Of a stretch of DNA of 64,000 nucleotides, positions 9,687 through 16,965 are shown one piece after another (position 1 is the stretch's first letter; each line of letters starts with the position of its first letter). The stretch spans positions 1-64,000 of the forward strand of contig PBYL01000267.1 in NCBI GenBank assembly GCA_002729595.1. Direction: 5' to 3'. Origin of the DNA: Thalassovita sp. (lineage in GTDB: Bacteria; Bacteroidota; Bacteroidia; Cytophagales; Flammeovirgaceae). Position numbers and translations under genes: made by a program. The notes beneath the pieces are model-generated. The model saw only the letters and a list, made by a program, of their open reading frames with translations, ran no database searches and was not told the origin of the DNA.

Positions 9687-9730
9687 AGTCAGGAAATCGT
9701 TATTTAACTTTTTCCTGACTTTAAAATTTT
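9687..9730 (+). terminator. Rho-independent terminator of the B12 transporter operon
   Basis: A 10-bp stem AGTCAGGAAA / TTTTCCTGACT with a loop of about 13 nt lies 43 bp after the btuD stop. It is followed by a T/A-rich tract. It separates the transporter operon from the chelatase gene at 9857. Confidence 0.6.
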
Positions 9731-9856
9731 AAAAATACAAGGCTTCTTTGTGTCATAAACGGCGTCGAGTTTAGTCAAGTAATTGTATTGCTTATTGTTA
9801 AAAATTGATTTTTAGTGTAGGAAAATTCTATTGAGATTTCCACTAATTAAGAATGT

Positions 9857-10795
9857 ATGACAAAACAGGTTTTTCCATTTTCAGCCATTGTAGGTCAGGA
9901 AGATTTCAAACTGGCTCTCATTCTCTGCATTATAGATCCAACTATTGGCGGAGTATTGGCGCTTGGCGATAAAGGAACTGGCAAAACTACTTTGGTGCGT
10001 TCTTTAAGTAATCTACTTTCTGATGAAAAACAGCAGTTCCCTTTTATCAATCTACCATTAGGAGCCTCTGAAGACAGGGTTTTAGGAAATGTTGATTTGG
10101 AAAAACTAATTAACGACAAAAAACAAGTAATTCAAAAAGGTTTATTGGCGCAAGCAAATCAGGGAATTTTATATATTGATGAGATAAATCTGTTAAATGA
10201 TTATTTGATGGATACTTTGCTTGATGCTGCTGCAACGGGCAGTTATTTTCTAGAAAGAGAAGGAATTTCAACCACTTTTGATAGCAGGTTTTGCTTAGTC
10301 GGTACCATGAACCCAGAAGAAGGAGAGCTAAGACCACAACTTAAAGATCGCTTTGGTTTGAGTGTGCAAATTTCTACACCGCAGGATAAAGAAGTGAGAA
10401 AAGCAATCATTAAAAACCGACTGATGTTTGATACCCACCCTACTGCATTTATAGCAAACCATCAGGAGCAGGAAGAAGCTCTCAAAAATGAGATTTTTAG
10501 CGCAAAATCAGCATTATTTGATATTGAACTCAATGATGAGATGATATCAAAAGCCGCAGATTTGGCTTTAGATAATGCTGTGGAAGGTATCCGTGCAGAT
10601 ATTCTTCTTATTAAAGCGGCAAGAGCATTTGCTTCTTTTCAACATAGAAAAATTGTTACAGAAACTGATCTAGAAAAAGTAGCTCCACTGGTACTCAATC
10701 ACAGAAGTAATAAAAAACCAAATGGGCAGCAATCCAATCAAAATGAATCTCCTGAAAAAAAAAAGACAAGAATGAATCAGTTCCTGAACATTTAG
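9857..10795 (+). CDS. chlI: Chelatase AAA+ subunit (ChlI/BchI-like); first part of a ChlI-ChlD reading frame
   Basis: The protein has 312 residues. Walker A is GDKGTGKTTL (near residue 37), Walker B is ILYIDEINLL (near residue 97), and a sensor-like GTMNPEEGELRPQLKDRFGL follows. This is the Mg/Co-chelatase AAA+ motor fold with its lid helices complete by about residue 270. The frame then enters a charged linker with an A10 tract at 10755-10764 and stops at 10793-10795. If the ribosome slips by -1 there, translation runs into the VWA domain at 10858-11559 and gives one protein of about 567 residues. The stopped product would be a complete ChlI-like motor for CobN. Confidence 0.9.
   Translation: MTKQVFPFSAIVGQEDFKLALILCIIDPTIGGVLALGDKGTGKTTLVRSLSNLLSDEKQQFPFINLPLGASEDRVLGNVDLEKLINDKKQVIQKGLLAQANQGILYIDEINLLNDYLMDTLLDAAATGSYFLEREGISTTFDSRFCLVGTMNPEEGELRPQLKDRFGLSVQISTPQDKEVRKAIIKNRLMFDTHPTAFIANHQEQEEALKNEIFSAKSALFDIELNDEMISKAADLALDNAVEGIRADILLIKAARAFASFQHRKIVTETDLEKVAPLVLNHRSNKKPNGQQSNQNESPEKKKTRMNQFLNI
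10755..10765 (+). other. Candidate programmed -1 frameshift site (A10-G, A_AAA_AAG)
   Basis: Ten A residues and a G are read in the zero frame as GAA AAA AAA AAG. This contains the heptamer A_AAA_AAG, the same slippery sequence as in E. coli dnaX. A -1 slip gives GAA AAA AAA AAA GAC, and the new frame stays open to 11559. A short TCAG-TTC-CTGA hairpin starts about 9 nt downstream but is weak. Transcriptional slippage on A10 would have the same result. Confidence 0.65.
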
Positions 10796-10857
10796 ATAAT
10801 AAAGAGAACCAGTCTGAGCAAAGCTTTAAACCAATAACTCCAAAATCTCAACTCCAT

Positions 10858-11559
10858 TTGAAAACTGATTTTGGGAAAGATGCCAAAAGAGGAATCCCGA
10901 TAAAGGTAAAACCCAAAAATAAGTTGCTTTTAAAAGGAAATGATTTTGTAGCGAAAACACCTGACATTAAGGCTTCGGTACTGCATTTTTTGGTGCATAA
11001 CCGATTTGAGCAACAATTTAAACCTACTGGCAATCAAAAAGATTTGTTGATTGTCTTTCTGGTAGACTCCAGTGCTTCTATGGCAAAGCAACAAATTATC
11101 TCTTATGTAAAAGGATTGATACAAAAAACATTGGAGCAACAAGCTCGATCTAAAGCATCTTTTGCACTTATTGCCTTGCTCCAAGGCGATGCAGCAGTGA
11201 TTTCGACTCCTACCAAAAACAAAAAGGAGATAATTGAGCAGTTACAAAAACTCAAAACCGGAGGCAAAACCAATATGACAGCGGGAATAATTAAGAGCTA
11301 TCATCTACTTAAACAGGCTGGTGCTTTACAAAAATTTAAATTGTTTATACTGACTGATGGCAAAATAAACCAAGGAGAAACAAAGCAACCTTTTGAGGAA
11401 GCAATTCTTACCTACAAAAAATTGCTAAAAGTTGCTGGAAGTTCACAAACAGAAGTGATTGACACAGACCAAAGCTTTATCCAGTTTGGTTTAGCTGAGA
11501 AATTTGCGAAAGGGATTGGGGCTAGGTATAGTAAATTACAGAATTCAATTTTTCGTTAA
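10858..11559 (+). CDS. chlD: Chelatase VWA-domain part (ChlD/CobT-like), -1 frame continuation of chlI
   Basis: This region encodes a von Willebrand A domain with a complete MIDAS start, FLVDSSASM (DxSxS), a threonine in GGKTNMTAG, and a late LTDGKINQG aspartate. It matches the C-terminal half of ChlD/BchD. It has no convincing start of its own, and TTG at 10858 is only the first permissive codon. The same frame is open upstream through a Gln/Asn/Glu/Pro-rich linker to the A10 tract at 10755. It is therefore read as the C-terminal half of a ChlI-ChlD fusion made by -1 frameshifting, and its 5' limit would be about 10765. A homopolymer sequencing error is the main alternative. Confidence 0.8.
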   Translation: MKTDFGKDAKRGIPIKVKPKNKLLLKGNDFVAKTPDIKASVLHFLVHNRFEQQFKPTGNQKDLLIVFLVDSSASMAKQQIISYVKGLIQKTLEQQARSKASFALIALLQGDAAVISTPTKNKKEIIEQLQKLKTGGKTNMTAGIIKSYHLLKQAGALQKFKLFILTDGKINQGETKQPFEEAILTYKKLLKVAGSSQTEVIDTDQSFIQFGLAEKFAKGIGARYSKLQNSIFR

Positions 11560-11618
11560 AGTGAGTTTATTGATCTTTATAGTTTTATTGTGGTATAATC
11601 ATTTGATAGTAACCATCT

Positions 11619-11737
11619 GTACTTTTATCTTGATATAAAAGTACCAAAAGATCAAGACTGCGGAATCATTTTCTAAATTTTTTACACTTTTGCGAAAATC
11701 TCCGAAACTCACTTCGTTCAAACAACGGAGATTTTTT
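11619..11737 (+). repeat. Intergenic two-hairpin repeat, copy 2 (variant)
   Basis: This element sits in the 308-bp gap between the chelatase gene and cobC, which holds no credible gene. Its first half, around GTACTTTTATCTTGATAT and ATCAAGAC, matches copies 1 and 3. The second half has the same GAAAATC...GATTTT inverted-repeat layout but a different loop. Confidence 0.6.
11695..11737 (+). terminator. Terminator-like hairpin after chlI-chlD
   Basis: A 10-bp stem AAAATCTCCG / CGGAGATTTT is followed by a T run. It lies about 135 bp after the VWA stop and forms the second half of repeat copy 2, so the repeat may serve as the terminator. Confidence 0.55.
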
Positions 11738-11867
11738 AATGCAAATGCTCCAAAAATTATTAACGAAAATGCTTCCTAGGTCAATTTGTATTCTTATCGC
11801 ATATTATATTTTCCAAAAATTTTGAACGAATTTTTATTTAACAAACCTCAAGATAGTTGAAATTAAT

Positions 11868-12449
11868 CTACTTTTTTCGAATAAGGTAATTATCGGTTTT
11901 GTTGGGTGAGAGGTTGAAAACCATTGTTTCGCCGAAGGCTACTGGAATTTTAAAGATGTTTTTTAAGGGAACTTCCAGTAAATAAGCCCAAGTGCATCTG
12001 ATAAATCCGGCATGGCTTACCAGTAAAACTTTTTGGTAATCTTGTTGGCTAAGCTCATCCAAAAAACTTTTGCATCGCAAAAACAGATCATTCAAATTTT
12101 CACCAGCAGGTGTGTTGATATTTACAAAATCTTCCATCCAAGCATAAAACATCTTTTGATCCATCTCTGTCCATTTTTTCCCTTCCCATTCTCCAAAATA
12201 CAATTCCTTTAACCTATCATCCATTTTTAATGGAATAGTTTGATTCTCAAAATTTGAATGTACAGACTCGGTTAGTTGCACACAACGCTTCATCGGGCTA
12301 CAAAAAACCATATCAAAATCTTGTGGTAAACTCGCTTGGTAGGCTTCAGCTTCTTCCTGAAAACTCTCTGCAAGCGGCACATCTGTTTGCCCGTAATAGG
12401 TGCCTTTTTCTACTGCAACACTTGTATGTCTGACTAAATGAATTTCCAT
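11868..12449 (-). CDS. cobC: Alpha-ribazole phosphatase, histidine phosphatase superfamily
   Basis: From the ATG at 12449 the protein has 193 residues. It opens with MEIHLVRHTSV, the RHG-type active-site signature, and has a second catalytic histidine in VLLVSHAGFIR near residue 142. CobC removes the phosphate from alpha-ribazole phosphate, or from adenosylcobalamin 5'-phosphate, late in B12 assembly. An in-frame upstream TTG would add 20 residues, but the conserved N-terminus fixes the ATG. The gene overlaps the end of cobS by 16 bp. General phosphoglycerate-mutase-like activity is the fallback call, but the cobS/cobT context supports CobC. Confidence 0.88.
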   Translation of the reverse strand: MEIHLVRHTSVAVEKGTYYGQTDVPLAESFQEEAEAYQASLPQDFDMVFCSPMKRCVQLTESVHSNFENQTIPLKMDDRLKELYFGEWEGKKWTEMDQKMFYAWMEDFVNINTPAGENLNDLFLRCKSFLDELSQQDYQKVLLVSHAGFIRCTWAYLLEVPLKNIFKIPVAFGETMVFNLSPNKTDNYLIRKK

Positions 12450-13210
12450 ATCCCCAAAATTGATAAATAAAAAACCACTTCGCTCACTTGTTGGGTAGCT
12501 CCCAAGCAATCGCCTGTATAACCACCAATATACTTGTTAAAAAAGTAACCCAGATAAATTTTGGGCAAATAGGCTATCGGAAAAGCCAATAAATACCACC
12601 AGTTTATGGATAAAAACAGTGGCAATACAGCAATTACAAAACTGTAAAACATTTCTGCAAAAGAGAGCTTGTTATTGGCAATTGGTTTCGACTTGCTCTT
12701 GTCTATGTCTTGTACATATTCATGAGAATGTACAAAAGTGGAAGCCACAAAACGACTGCATGTATGTCCATTGAGAATTGCCCAACAAGTTAGCCAGACA
12801 TCGAGTTGTGCTATTTCTATGAGCGCGAAGATTTTGAGTAAGACAATCAAAAAAATGCCAATAGCACCAAAAGCTCCTACCCTGCTGTCTTTCATAATTC
12901 GTAGAATCTGCTCTTTGGTCCAGCCACCACCAAAGGCATCGCAAATATCTGCAAAGCCATCTTCGTGAAAAGCACCAGTAACCCAAACTCCTGCGATTAC
13001 AGAAAGCATTACTGCAACAGATATAGGCAAAATGTAGGAAAAAGCTAGCAATACCAACGCAGCAATTCCCCCTACAATCCAACCGATTAGGGGGAAATAC
13101 TTGCGCGATTTATTGAGGTACTCCTCTTTATAATCCGGAAAAGTAGGACAAGGAATACGGGTAAAAAACATCAGTGCAGTAAAAAAATAGCGTATCTCTT
13201 TTTTAATCAT
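12434..13210 (-). CDS. cobS: Adenosylcobinamide-GDP ribazoletransferase (cobalamin synthase)
   Basis: This polytopic membrane protein has 258 residues. The start KEIRYFFTALMFFTRIP and the motif GAFHEDGFADICDAFGGG (the DGxxD-type metal-binding region) are hallmarks of CobS. TGDCLGATQQVSE near the C-terminus is also conserved. CobS joins adenosylcobinamide-GDP to alpha-ribazole in the inner membrane. The gene lies 8 bp after cobT and overlaps cobC, so the three form one operon in the order cobT-cobS-cobC. Confidence 0.96.
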   Translation of the reverse strand: MIKKEIRYFFTALMFFTRIPCPTFPDYKEEYLNKSRKYFPLIGWIVGGIAALVLLAFSYILPISVAVMLSVIAGVWVTGAFHEDGFADICDAFGGGWTKEQILRIMKDSRVGAFGAIGIFLIVLLKIFALIEIAQLDVWLTCWAILNGHTCSRFVASTFVHSHEYVQDIDKSKSKPIANNKLSFAEMFYSFVIAVLPLFLSINWWYLLAFPIAYLPKIYLGYFFNKYIGGYTGDCLGATQQVSEVVFYLSILGIWKFI

Positions 13211-13218
13211 CCCGATTT

Positions 13219-14226
13219 TTATTTATTCGATACACCTGCACTTTCGAAGCTTGCCATATTATTTAAAAATGTAACTGCACTTTTAATAACTGGATAAGCT
13301 ACCGCACAACCAGTTCCTTCTCCCAAACGCATTTTGAGATTAAGTATAGGCTCTGCCCCGAAATGATTCAGCATGGCAGCATGGGCGTTTTCGTCTGATA
13401 CATGGCAGAAAACTGCATTGTTTATAATCTCTGGTTTTATCTTCGAAGCAACTAAGAAGGCACTGCTGGCAATAAAACCATCTACCATAATAATCATATT
13501 CTTTTCAAATGCTCTGAGCATAGCGCCACACATTTGAGCAATTTCGAAACCGCCAAAAGTTTCTAATACAGCACGAGGTTCTTTTACATAAGCATATTTT
13601 TTCTTTACCTCACTGAGTGTAGCAATTTTCTGCTGTAATTGTAAATCGTTTAGTCCTGTTCCTCTACCCACGCAATCTTCTATTGGCAAATCGCAAAGCA
13701 CACTCATAATTAATGCAGCAGATGAAGTATTGCCAATTCCCATCTCACCAAAGCCTACTATATTACAATTTTCTGCTAAATCTTTATCTATCACTTCGGC
13801 ACCAAAAGCCAAACATTTTTCTAACTGAGCTGAGCTCATGGCTTTTTCTTCGAGCAAGTTTTTAGTGCCCTTTGCTACCTTGGCATTAATCAGTTGCGGG
13901 TGTTCTGGAAAATCGAAATTTACCCCAGCATCAATAATTTTTAAAGCTATTCCATTCTGTTTTGCAAATACATTTATGCCTGCTCCCCCATTCAAAAAAT
14001 TCATTACCATTTGGAAGGTTACCTCTTGTGGATAAGCACTTACTCCGGCTTTTGCTAAACCGTGATCTGCGGCAAATACCATAATCGAAGGCTCAATTAA
14101 GGCAGGCGACAAAGTGTTTTGTATTTTACCTATTTGAAATGCTAGTTTCTCAAGCATCCCTAATGCACCTAAAGGCTTGGTTTTCAGGTCTATCTTGTGC
14201 TTCAATTCTTCTTCTATCTGTTTCAT
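13219..14226 (-). CDS. cobT: Nicotinate-nucleotide-dimethylbenzimidazole phosphoribosyltransferase
   Basis: From the ATG at 14226 the protein has 335 residues, beginning MKQIEEELKHKIDLKTKPLG, the usual CobT N-terminus. Upstream in-frame starts would add a Cys-rich tail that is unlikely. Conserved segments include FAADHGLAKAGVSAYPQEVT, GEMGIGNTSSAA and GRGTGL, and the catalytic glutamate region near the C-terminus (RLGEGTGCAVAYP). CobT activates the lower ligand base as alpha-ribazole phosphate. It leads the cobT-cobS-cobC operon. No riboswitch was recognised upstream (14227-14448). Confidence 0.96.
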   Translation of the reverse strand: MKQIEEELKHKIDLKTKPLGALGMLEKLAFQIGKIQNTLSPALIEPSIMVFAADHGLAKAGVSAYPQEVTFQMVMNFLNGGAGINVFAKQNGIALKIIDAGVNFDFPEHPQLINAKVAKGTKNLLEEKAMSSAQLEKCLAFGAEVIDKDLAENCNIVGFGEMGIGNTSSAALIMSVLCDLPIEDCVGRGTGLNDLQLQQKIATLSEVKKKYAYVKEPRAVLETFGGFEIAQMCGAMLRAFEKNMIIMVDGFIASSAFLVASKIKPEIINNAVFCHVSDENAHAAMLNHFGAEPILNLKMRLGEGTGCAVAYPVIKSAVTFLNNMASFESAGVSNK

Positions 14227-14410
14227 AGCCTTATTTATTTTTATCTCACAATGTTTAAATCTACACATAAAACAGGCATAAAAAACACTCATTTAAAAGC
14301 ATTGATTTACCCTGTCTTTTACACTGGCAAATGTAAAAATTCCTGCCTAAGTAGACGAAGATTTTGGGGATAAATGAAGCAGAATTTGAGTTAAAATTGA
14401 AGCTTTCATC

Positions 14411-14437
14411 CTACCCAATGCATCGAGCATTGGTTAG
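14411..14437. repeat. Hairpin just downstream of the NACHT-FGE gene
   Basis: CTACCCAATGC and GCATTGGTTAG are separated by five bases and pair over 10 of 11 positions. It sits 11 bp past the stop of the minus-strand gene at 14449 and about 80 bp past the candidate variable region. No T run follows, so it does not look like an ordinary terminator. Diversity-generating retroelement targets often carry a hairpin at this position. Confidence 0.6.
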
Positions 14438-14448
14438 GGTGTTGGTGT

Positions 14449-16581
14449 TTACTCCCCTGCAAGCTCTCTCTCATTAAAAGTGTTAGAGTGTAATGCCCTT
14501 GTGAGTCGAAACCCAAGGTTGAAGTACCTGTAATCAGGATTGTCGAAGTAGCGGAACGCCACACGACAGTTGATATTGTAGTAGTTCCTAGAGCCGCCAC
14601 GAACCACTCGATGATTTCCAGATTCAGCACCTAATGGGTTATCTTTATCCGCTTTGTTATACTCCCCATACCAATCCCAACACCACTCAAAAACATTTCC
14701 GCTCATATCATAAATACCCAATTCATTCGGTTTTAATTCTCCTACAGGATGTATATTTTTATTGGAGTTTTTATTATACCATCCCACCTCATCTAAATTA
14801 TTACTCCCAGCATATGTATATCCTTTGCTTAACTTACCCCCTCTAGCTGCAAACTCCCACTCTGTTTCTGTTGGTAAGCGATATCCGTTGGCATTTTCAT
14901 TTGTTCTTATCATCCATTTCTTTTTATCTTTTTCACTTTTATTATTCGGGTCTACTCTATCTTTATCTATACTATAAAATTTTGATAACCCATGTAGTTC
15001 ACTTAATTTATTACAAAATTCTACTGCATCATACCAGCTCACAGATTCAACGGGACAATTGTCACATCCTTTAAATTTGCTTGGGTTATTACCCATCACA
15101 GTTTTCCATATTTTCTGTGTTACAGGATATTTTCCTATTAAAAAATCATTTGCTATAACATCATTTTGTTTTCTATTTCCATTCATATTATATTCAACTC
15201 CTATCATTTTAATTCTTGGGTAAATACTTTTGCCGCCCATTTCTTCATAAAACTTCCTTGCTTGGTCCATTCCATCGTTATTTGTTATATCCAATGCTAG
15301 CAAATCATTTTGCATCATTTCTTTAGCAAGAAAGTATTCCATAAAAGATTTGTGAGCAAACTTCCATTCTCTGGCGGTATTTCGGGTAAGCAAAGACCTG
15401 CCTGTTATTTGGAAATCAGTAAGGGTTAAGCTATGCTTATCTGCTAAAGGTAACAATGTATCTCTGGACACTTCTAGTTTATCATTTCCATTTTTCCATT
15501 CTTCAAAAAGTAATAGGGCAAAGTTTTGCGAGAAAGTATACAGCTCTTTTTTAAATTGAGGGCGTTTTTCTTTTTCTGGTATTCTTACTGCTTCGCGTTC
15601 TAACCATTTTTCAATTAAAGCTTCGTAAATCTGGTAGGTGAATTCAAACTTTCTTGTTTTATCTTCCAGTAAATCTTCCACATAACTGAGCAACATGGGT
15701 CTTACCATGAGGTTAGGAGATTGCTTAACAATTACCTGTGCTTTTTTCTTTTTAGCCCTGTTCCAAAGTGGAAATCTGCCAAACTTTTTATTTAAGTATT
15801 TTTTTATATCAGCATCTTCAAAAGGAGAAACATACATTTTTCTAAATCTATGAAACCCGCCTTCAGGGCCAAATTTTGGAATTTTTATCTCATCAGGTTC
15901 GTCTTCCTGTGCCTTAAAAAACTGTGTGCGACTAGTAATAACCACTTCTCTAAAATCCCTTACTTGTTGCATTACCTCATCCAATCTCTTTCTATAATCT
16001 AGTACTGCTTCTTCATCTTCATCAAAAGCATCGAGTAATAAAATGCTTTTCTTTACTTCCTCACTATTCCCACATATTTCTTTAATTTTTTCTAAAGTTC
16101 TAGAATCCTTAAAAGGCATTAAATAAATTTTGTATGTTTTATTGAAATTAAAAACAGAATTGTATTGGGCAAATAGATTAATCATAAAAGTAGTTTTACC
16201 CATCCCCGAATCTGCCAAAATGAGGTAAAAGCGTTGATCATCCTGATCATTCTTAAAGCCTTTTTTAATAAAAAAAGGAATTAGTTTTTCGCGAGTTATA
16301 AAGTCATATATCTGTCCAAGTTCACGCTCTTTTGATGGTGGTATATTTTGGACTTTGGTATCCACAAAATATTTTGTAGCATTTTTAACTTCAAGTTTAC
16401 TGAAATAAGGATGCAAATCATTACTCGTTTTATTAGTAACATATCCTTTGTATAAAAAGCTAATACCTTTATAAAGACCAGTAATAACTCCAATAGCACC
16501 ACCAATATATCTTAAGGTTAGTGCTATATTATCTGGTTGTGAAGCTGTTTCAGTTACAACCGTATTTATTGAATCGTTCAT
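14449..16581 (-). CDS. NACHT-type STAND NTPase with C-terminal FGE-sulfatase/C-type-lectin-fold domain
   Basis: The protein has 710 residues. An N-terminal hydrophobic segment (about 25-48) may anchor it in a membrane. The NTPase has Walker A ADSGMGKTTF (near residue 123), Walker B ILLLDAFDEDE (near 183) and VVITSR. A helical region with FAHKSFMEYFLAKEM is typical of NACHT proteins. Residues 470-700 form an FGE-sulfatase domain (GYRLPTETEWEFAARGG, GNVFEWCWDWYG, RVVRGGSRN, NLGFRL). The last part switches to C-ending Tyr and Phe codons, unlike the rest of the gene. The catalytic cysteines of true formylglycine enzymes are not evident, so a ligand-binding sensor role is inferred. Confidence 0.88.
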   Translation of the reverse strand: MNDSINTVVTETASQPDNIALTLRYIGGAIGVITGLYKGISFLYKGYVTNKTSNDLHPYFSKLEVKNATKYFVDTKVQNIPPSKERELGQIYDFITREKLIPFFIKKGFKNDQDDQRFYLILADSGMGKTTFMINLFAQYNSVFNFNKTYKIYLMPFKDSRTLEKIKEICGNSEEVKKSILLLDAFDEDEEAVLDYRKRLDEVMQQVRDFREVVITSRTQFFKAQEDEPDEIKIPKFGPEGGFHRFRKMYVSPFEDADIKKYLNKKFGRFPLWNRAKKKKAQVIVKQSPNLMVRPMLLSYVEDLLEDKTRKFEFTYQIYEALIEKWLEREAVRIPEKEKRPQFKKELYTFSQNFALLLFEEWKNGNDKLEVSRDTLLPLADKHSLTLTDFQITGRSLLTRNTAREWKFAHKSFMEYFLAKEMMQNDLLALDITNNDGMDQARKFYEEMGGKSIYPRIKMIGVEYNMNGNRKQNDVIANDFLIGKYPVTQKIWKTVMGNNPSKFKGCDNCPVESVSWYDAVEFCNKLSELHGLSKFYSIDKDRVDPNNKSEKDKKKWMIRTNENANGYRLPTETEWEFAARGGKLSKGYTYAGSNNLDEVGWYNKNSNKNIHPVGELKPNELGIYDMSGNVFEWCWDWYGEYNKADKDNPLGAESGNHRVVRGGSRNYYNINCRVAFRYFDNPDYRYFNLGFRLTRALHSNTFNERELAGE
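14518..14586 (-). other. Candidate diversity-generating-retroelement variable region (VR)
   Basis: The codons read AAC TAC TAC AAT ATC AAC, then after a fixed CGT GTG GCG come TTC CGC TAC TTC GAC, and later TAC AGG TAC TTC AAC. All five Tyr codons are TAC and all three Phe codons are TTC. In the stretches of the same gene decoded upstream, Tyr is nearly always TAT and Phe is TTT. This is the footprint expected when AAC codons of a template repeat are changed at adenines. No template repeat or reverse transcriptase was found in the window. Confidence 0.55.
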
Positions 16582-16792
16582 ATTTTGCTAATTCTACCAA
16601 AATATAGCAAGGTAATTCGAAAGTAAAAAAACAGACTTTAAAAAATTTAGAATTTGGTTAATAGTCTCATAAGCTCCCTACAAATGACATCTGTCAACCA
16701 TTTAAAATTGTAGGCATTTATTTAAAATCGTTAACTCGAACTGTCTGTTTATTTGTCATTAATCTAAAATACTAACTATTACTACGCAAATT

Positions 16793-16924
16793 ATGAAAAC
16801 AACTGGCGACTCTAGCAAAGAAAACATTAATGAATTAAGCAAAAGACTCGAAAACCTCAAAAAAGATCTAAATACGATTAATGAAAAATTTAAAAATATA
16901 GACAAAGAGCCCAACAAAAAATAA
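16793..16924 (+). CDS. Small 43-residue charged helical protein, function unknown
   Basis: This ATG-started ORF encodes a hydrophilic peptide rich in Lys, Asn and Glu, with heptad-like spacing in NELSKRLENLKKDLNTINE, so a short coiled coil is likely. It has no signal peptide or membrane segment. It is the only plus-strand gene between the NACHT-FGE gene (divergent, 211 bp) and cheB (convergent). It ends directly at a strong terminator, which supports it being a real transcription unit. No family is recognised. Confidence 0.5.
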   Translation: MKTTGDSSKENINELSKRLENLKKDLNTINEKFKNIDKEPNKK

Positions 16925-16965
16925 GAAAAGGAGAAATTGATAAATTCAATTTCTCCTTTTCTTTT
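16925..16965. terminator. Strong bidirectional terminator
   Basis: A perfect 15-bp stem GAAAAGGAGAAATTG / CAATTTCTCCTTTTC with a 7-nt loop is flanked by A and T runs. It starts right after the stop of the small ORF and touches the cheB stop, so it can serve both strands. Confidence 0.85.

Noticed and set aside
10745-10860. Reading chlI/chlD as a plain pseudogene
   Set aside because: Both parts keep all key motifs (Walker A, Walker B, MIDAS) and the break falls exactly in a slippery tract in the linker. Decay would be less tidy. Sequencing error remains open.
14406-14630. Minus-strand ORF of 74 codons overlapping the end of the NACHT-FGE gene
   Set aside because: It is a shifted-frame shadow of the variable region and the downstream hairpin.
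14449-15170. True formylglycine-generating enzyme activity of the FGE domain
   Set aside because: The cysteine pair expected for catalysis is not visible, and the domain is fused to a NACHT ATPase. A binding role fits better.
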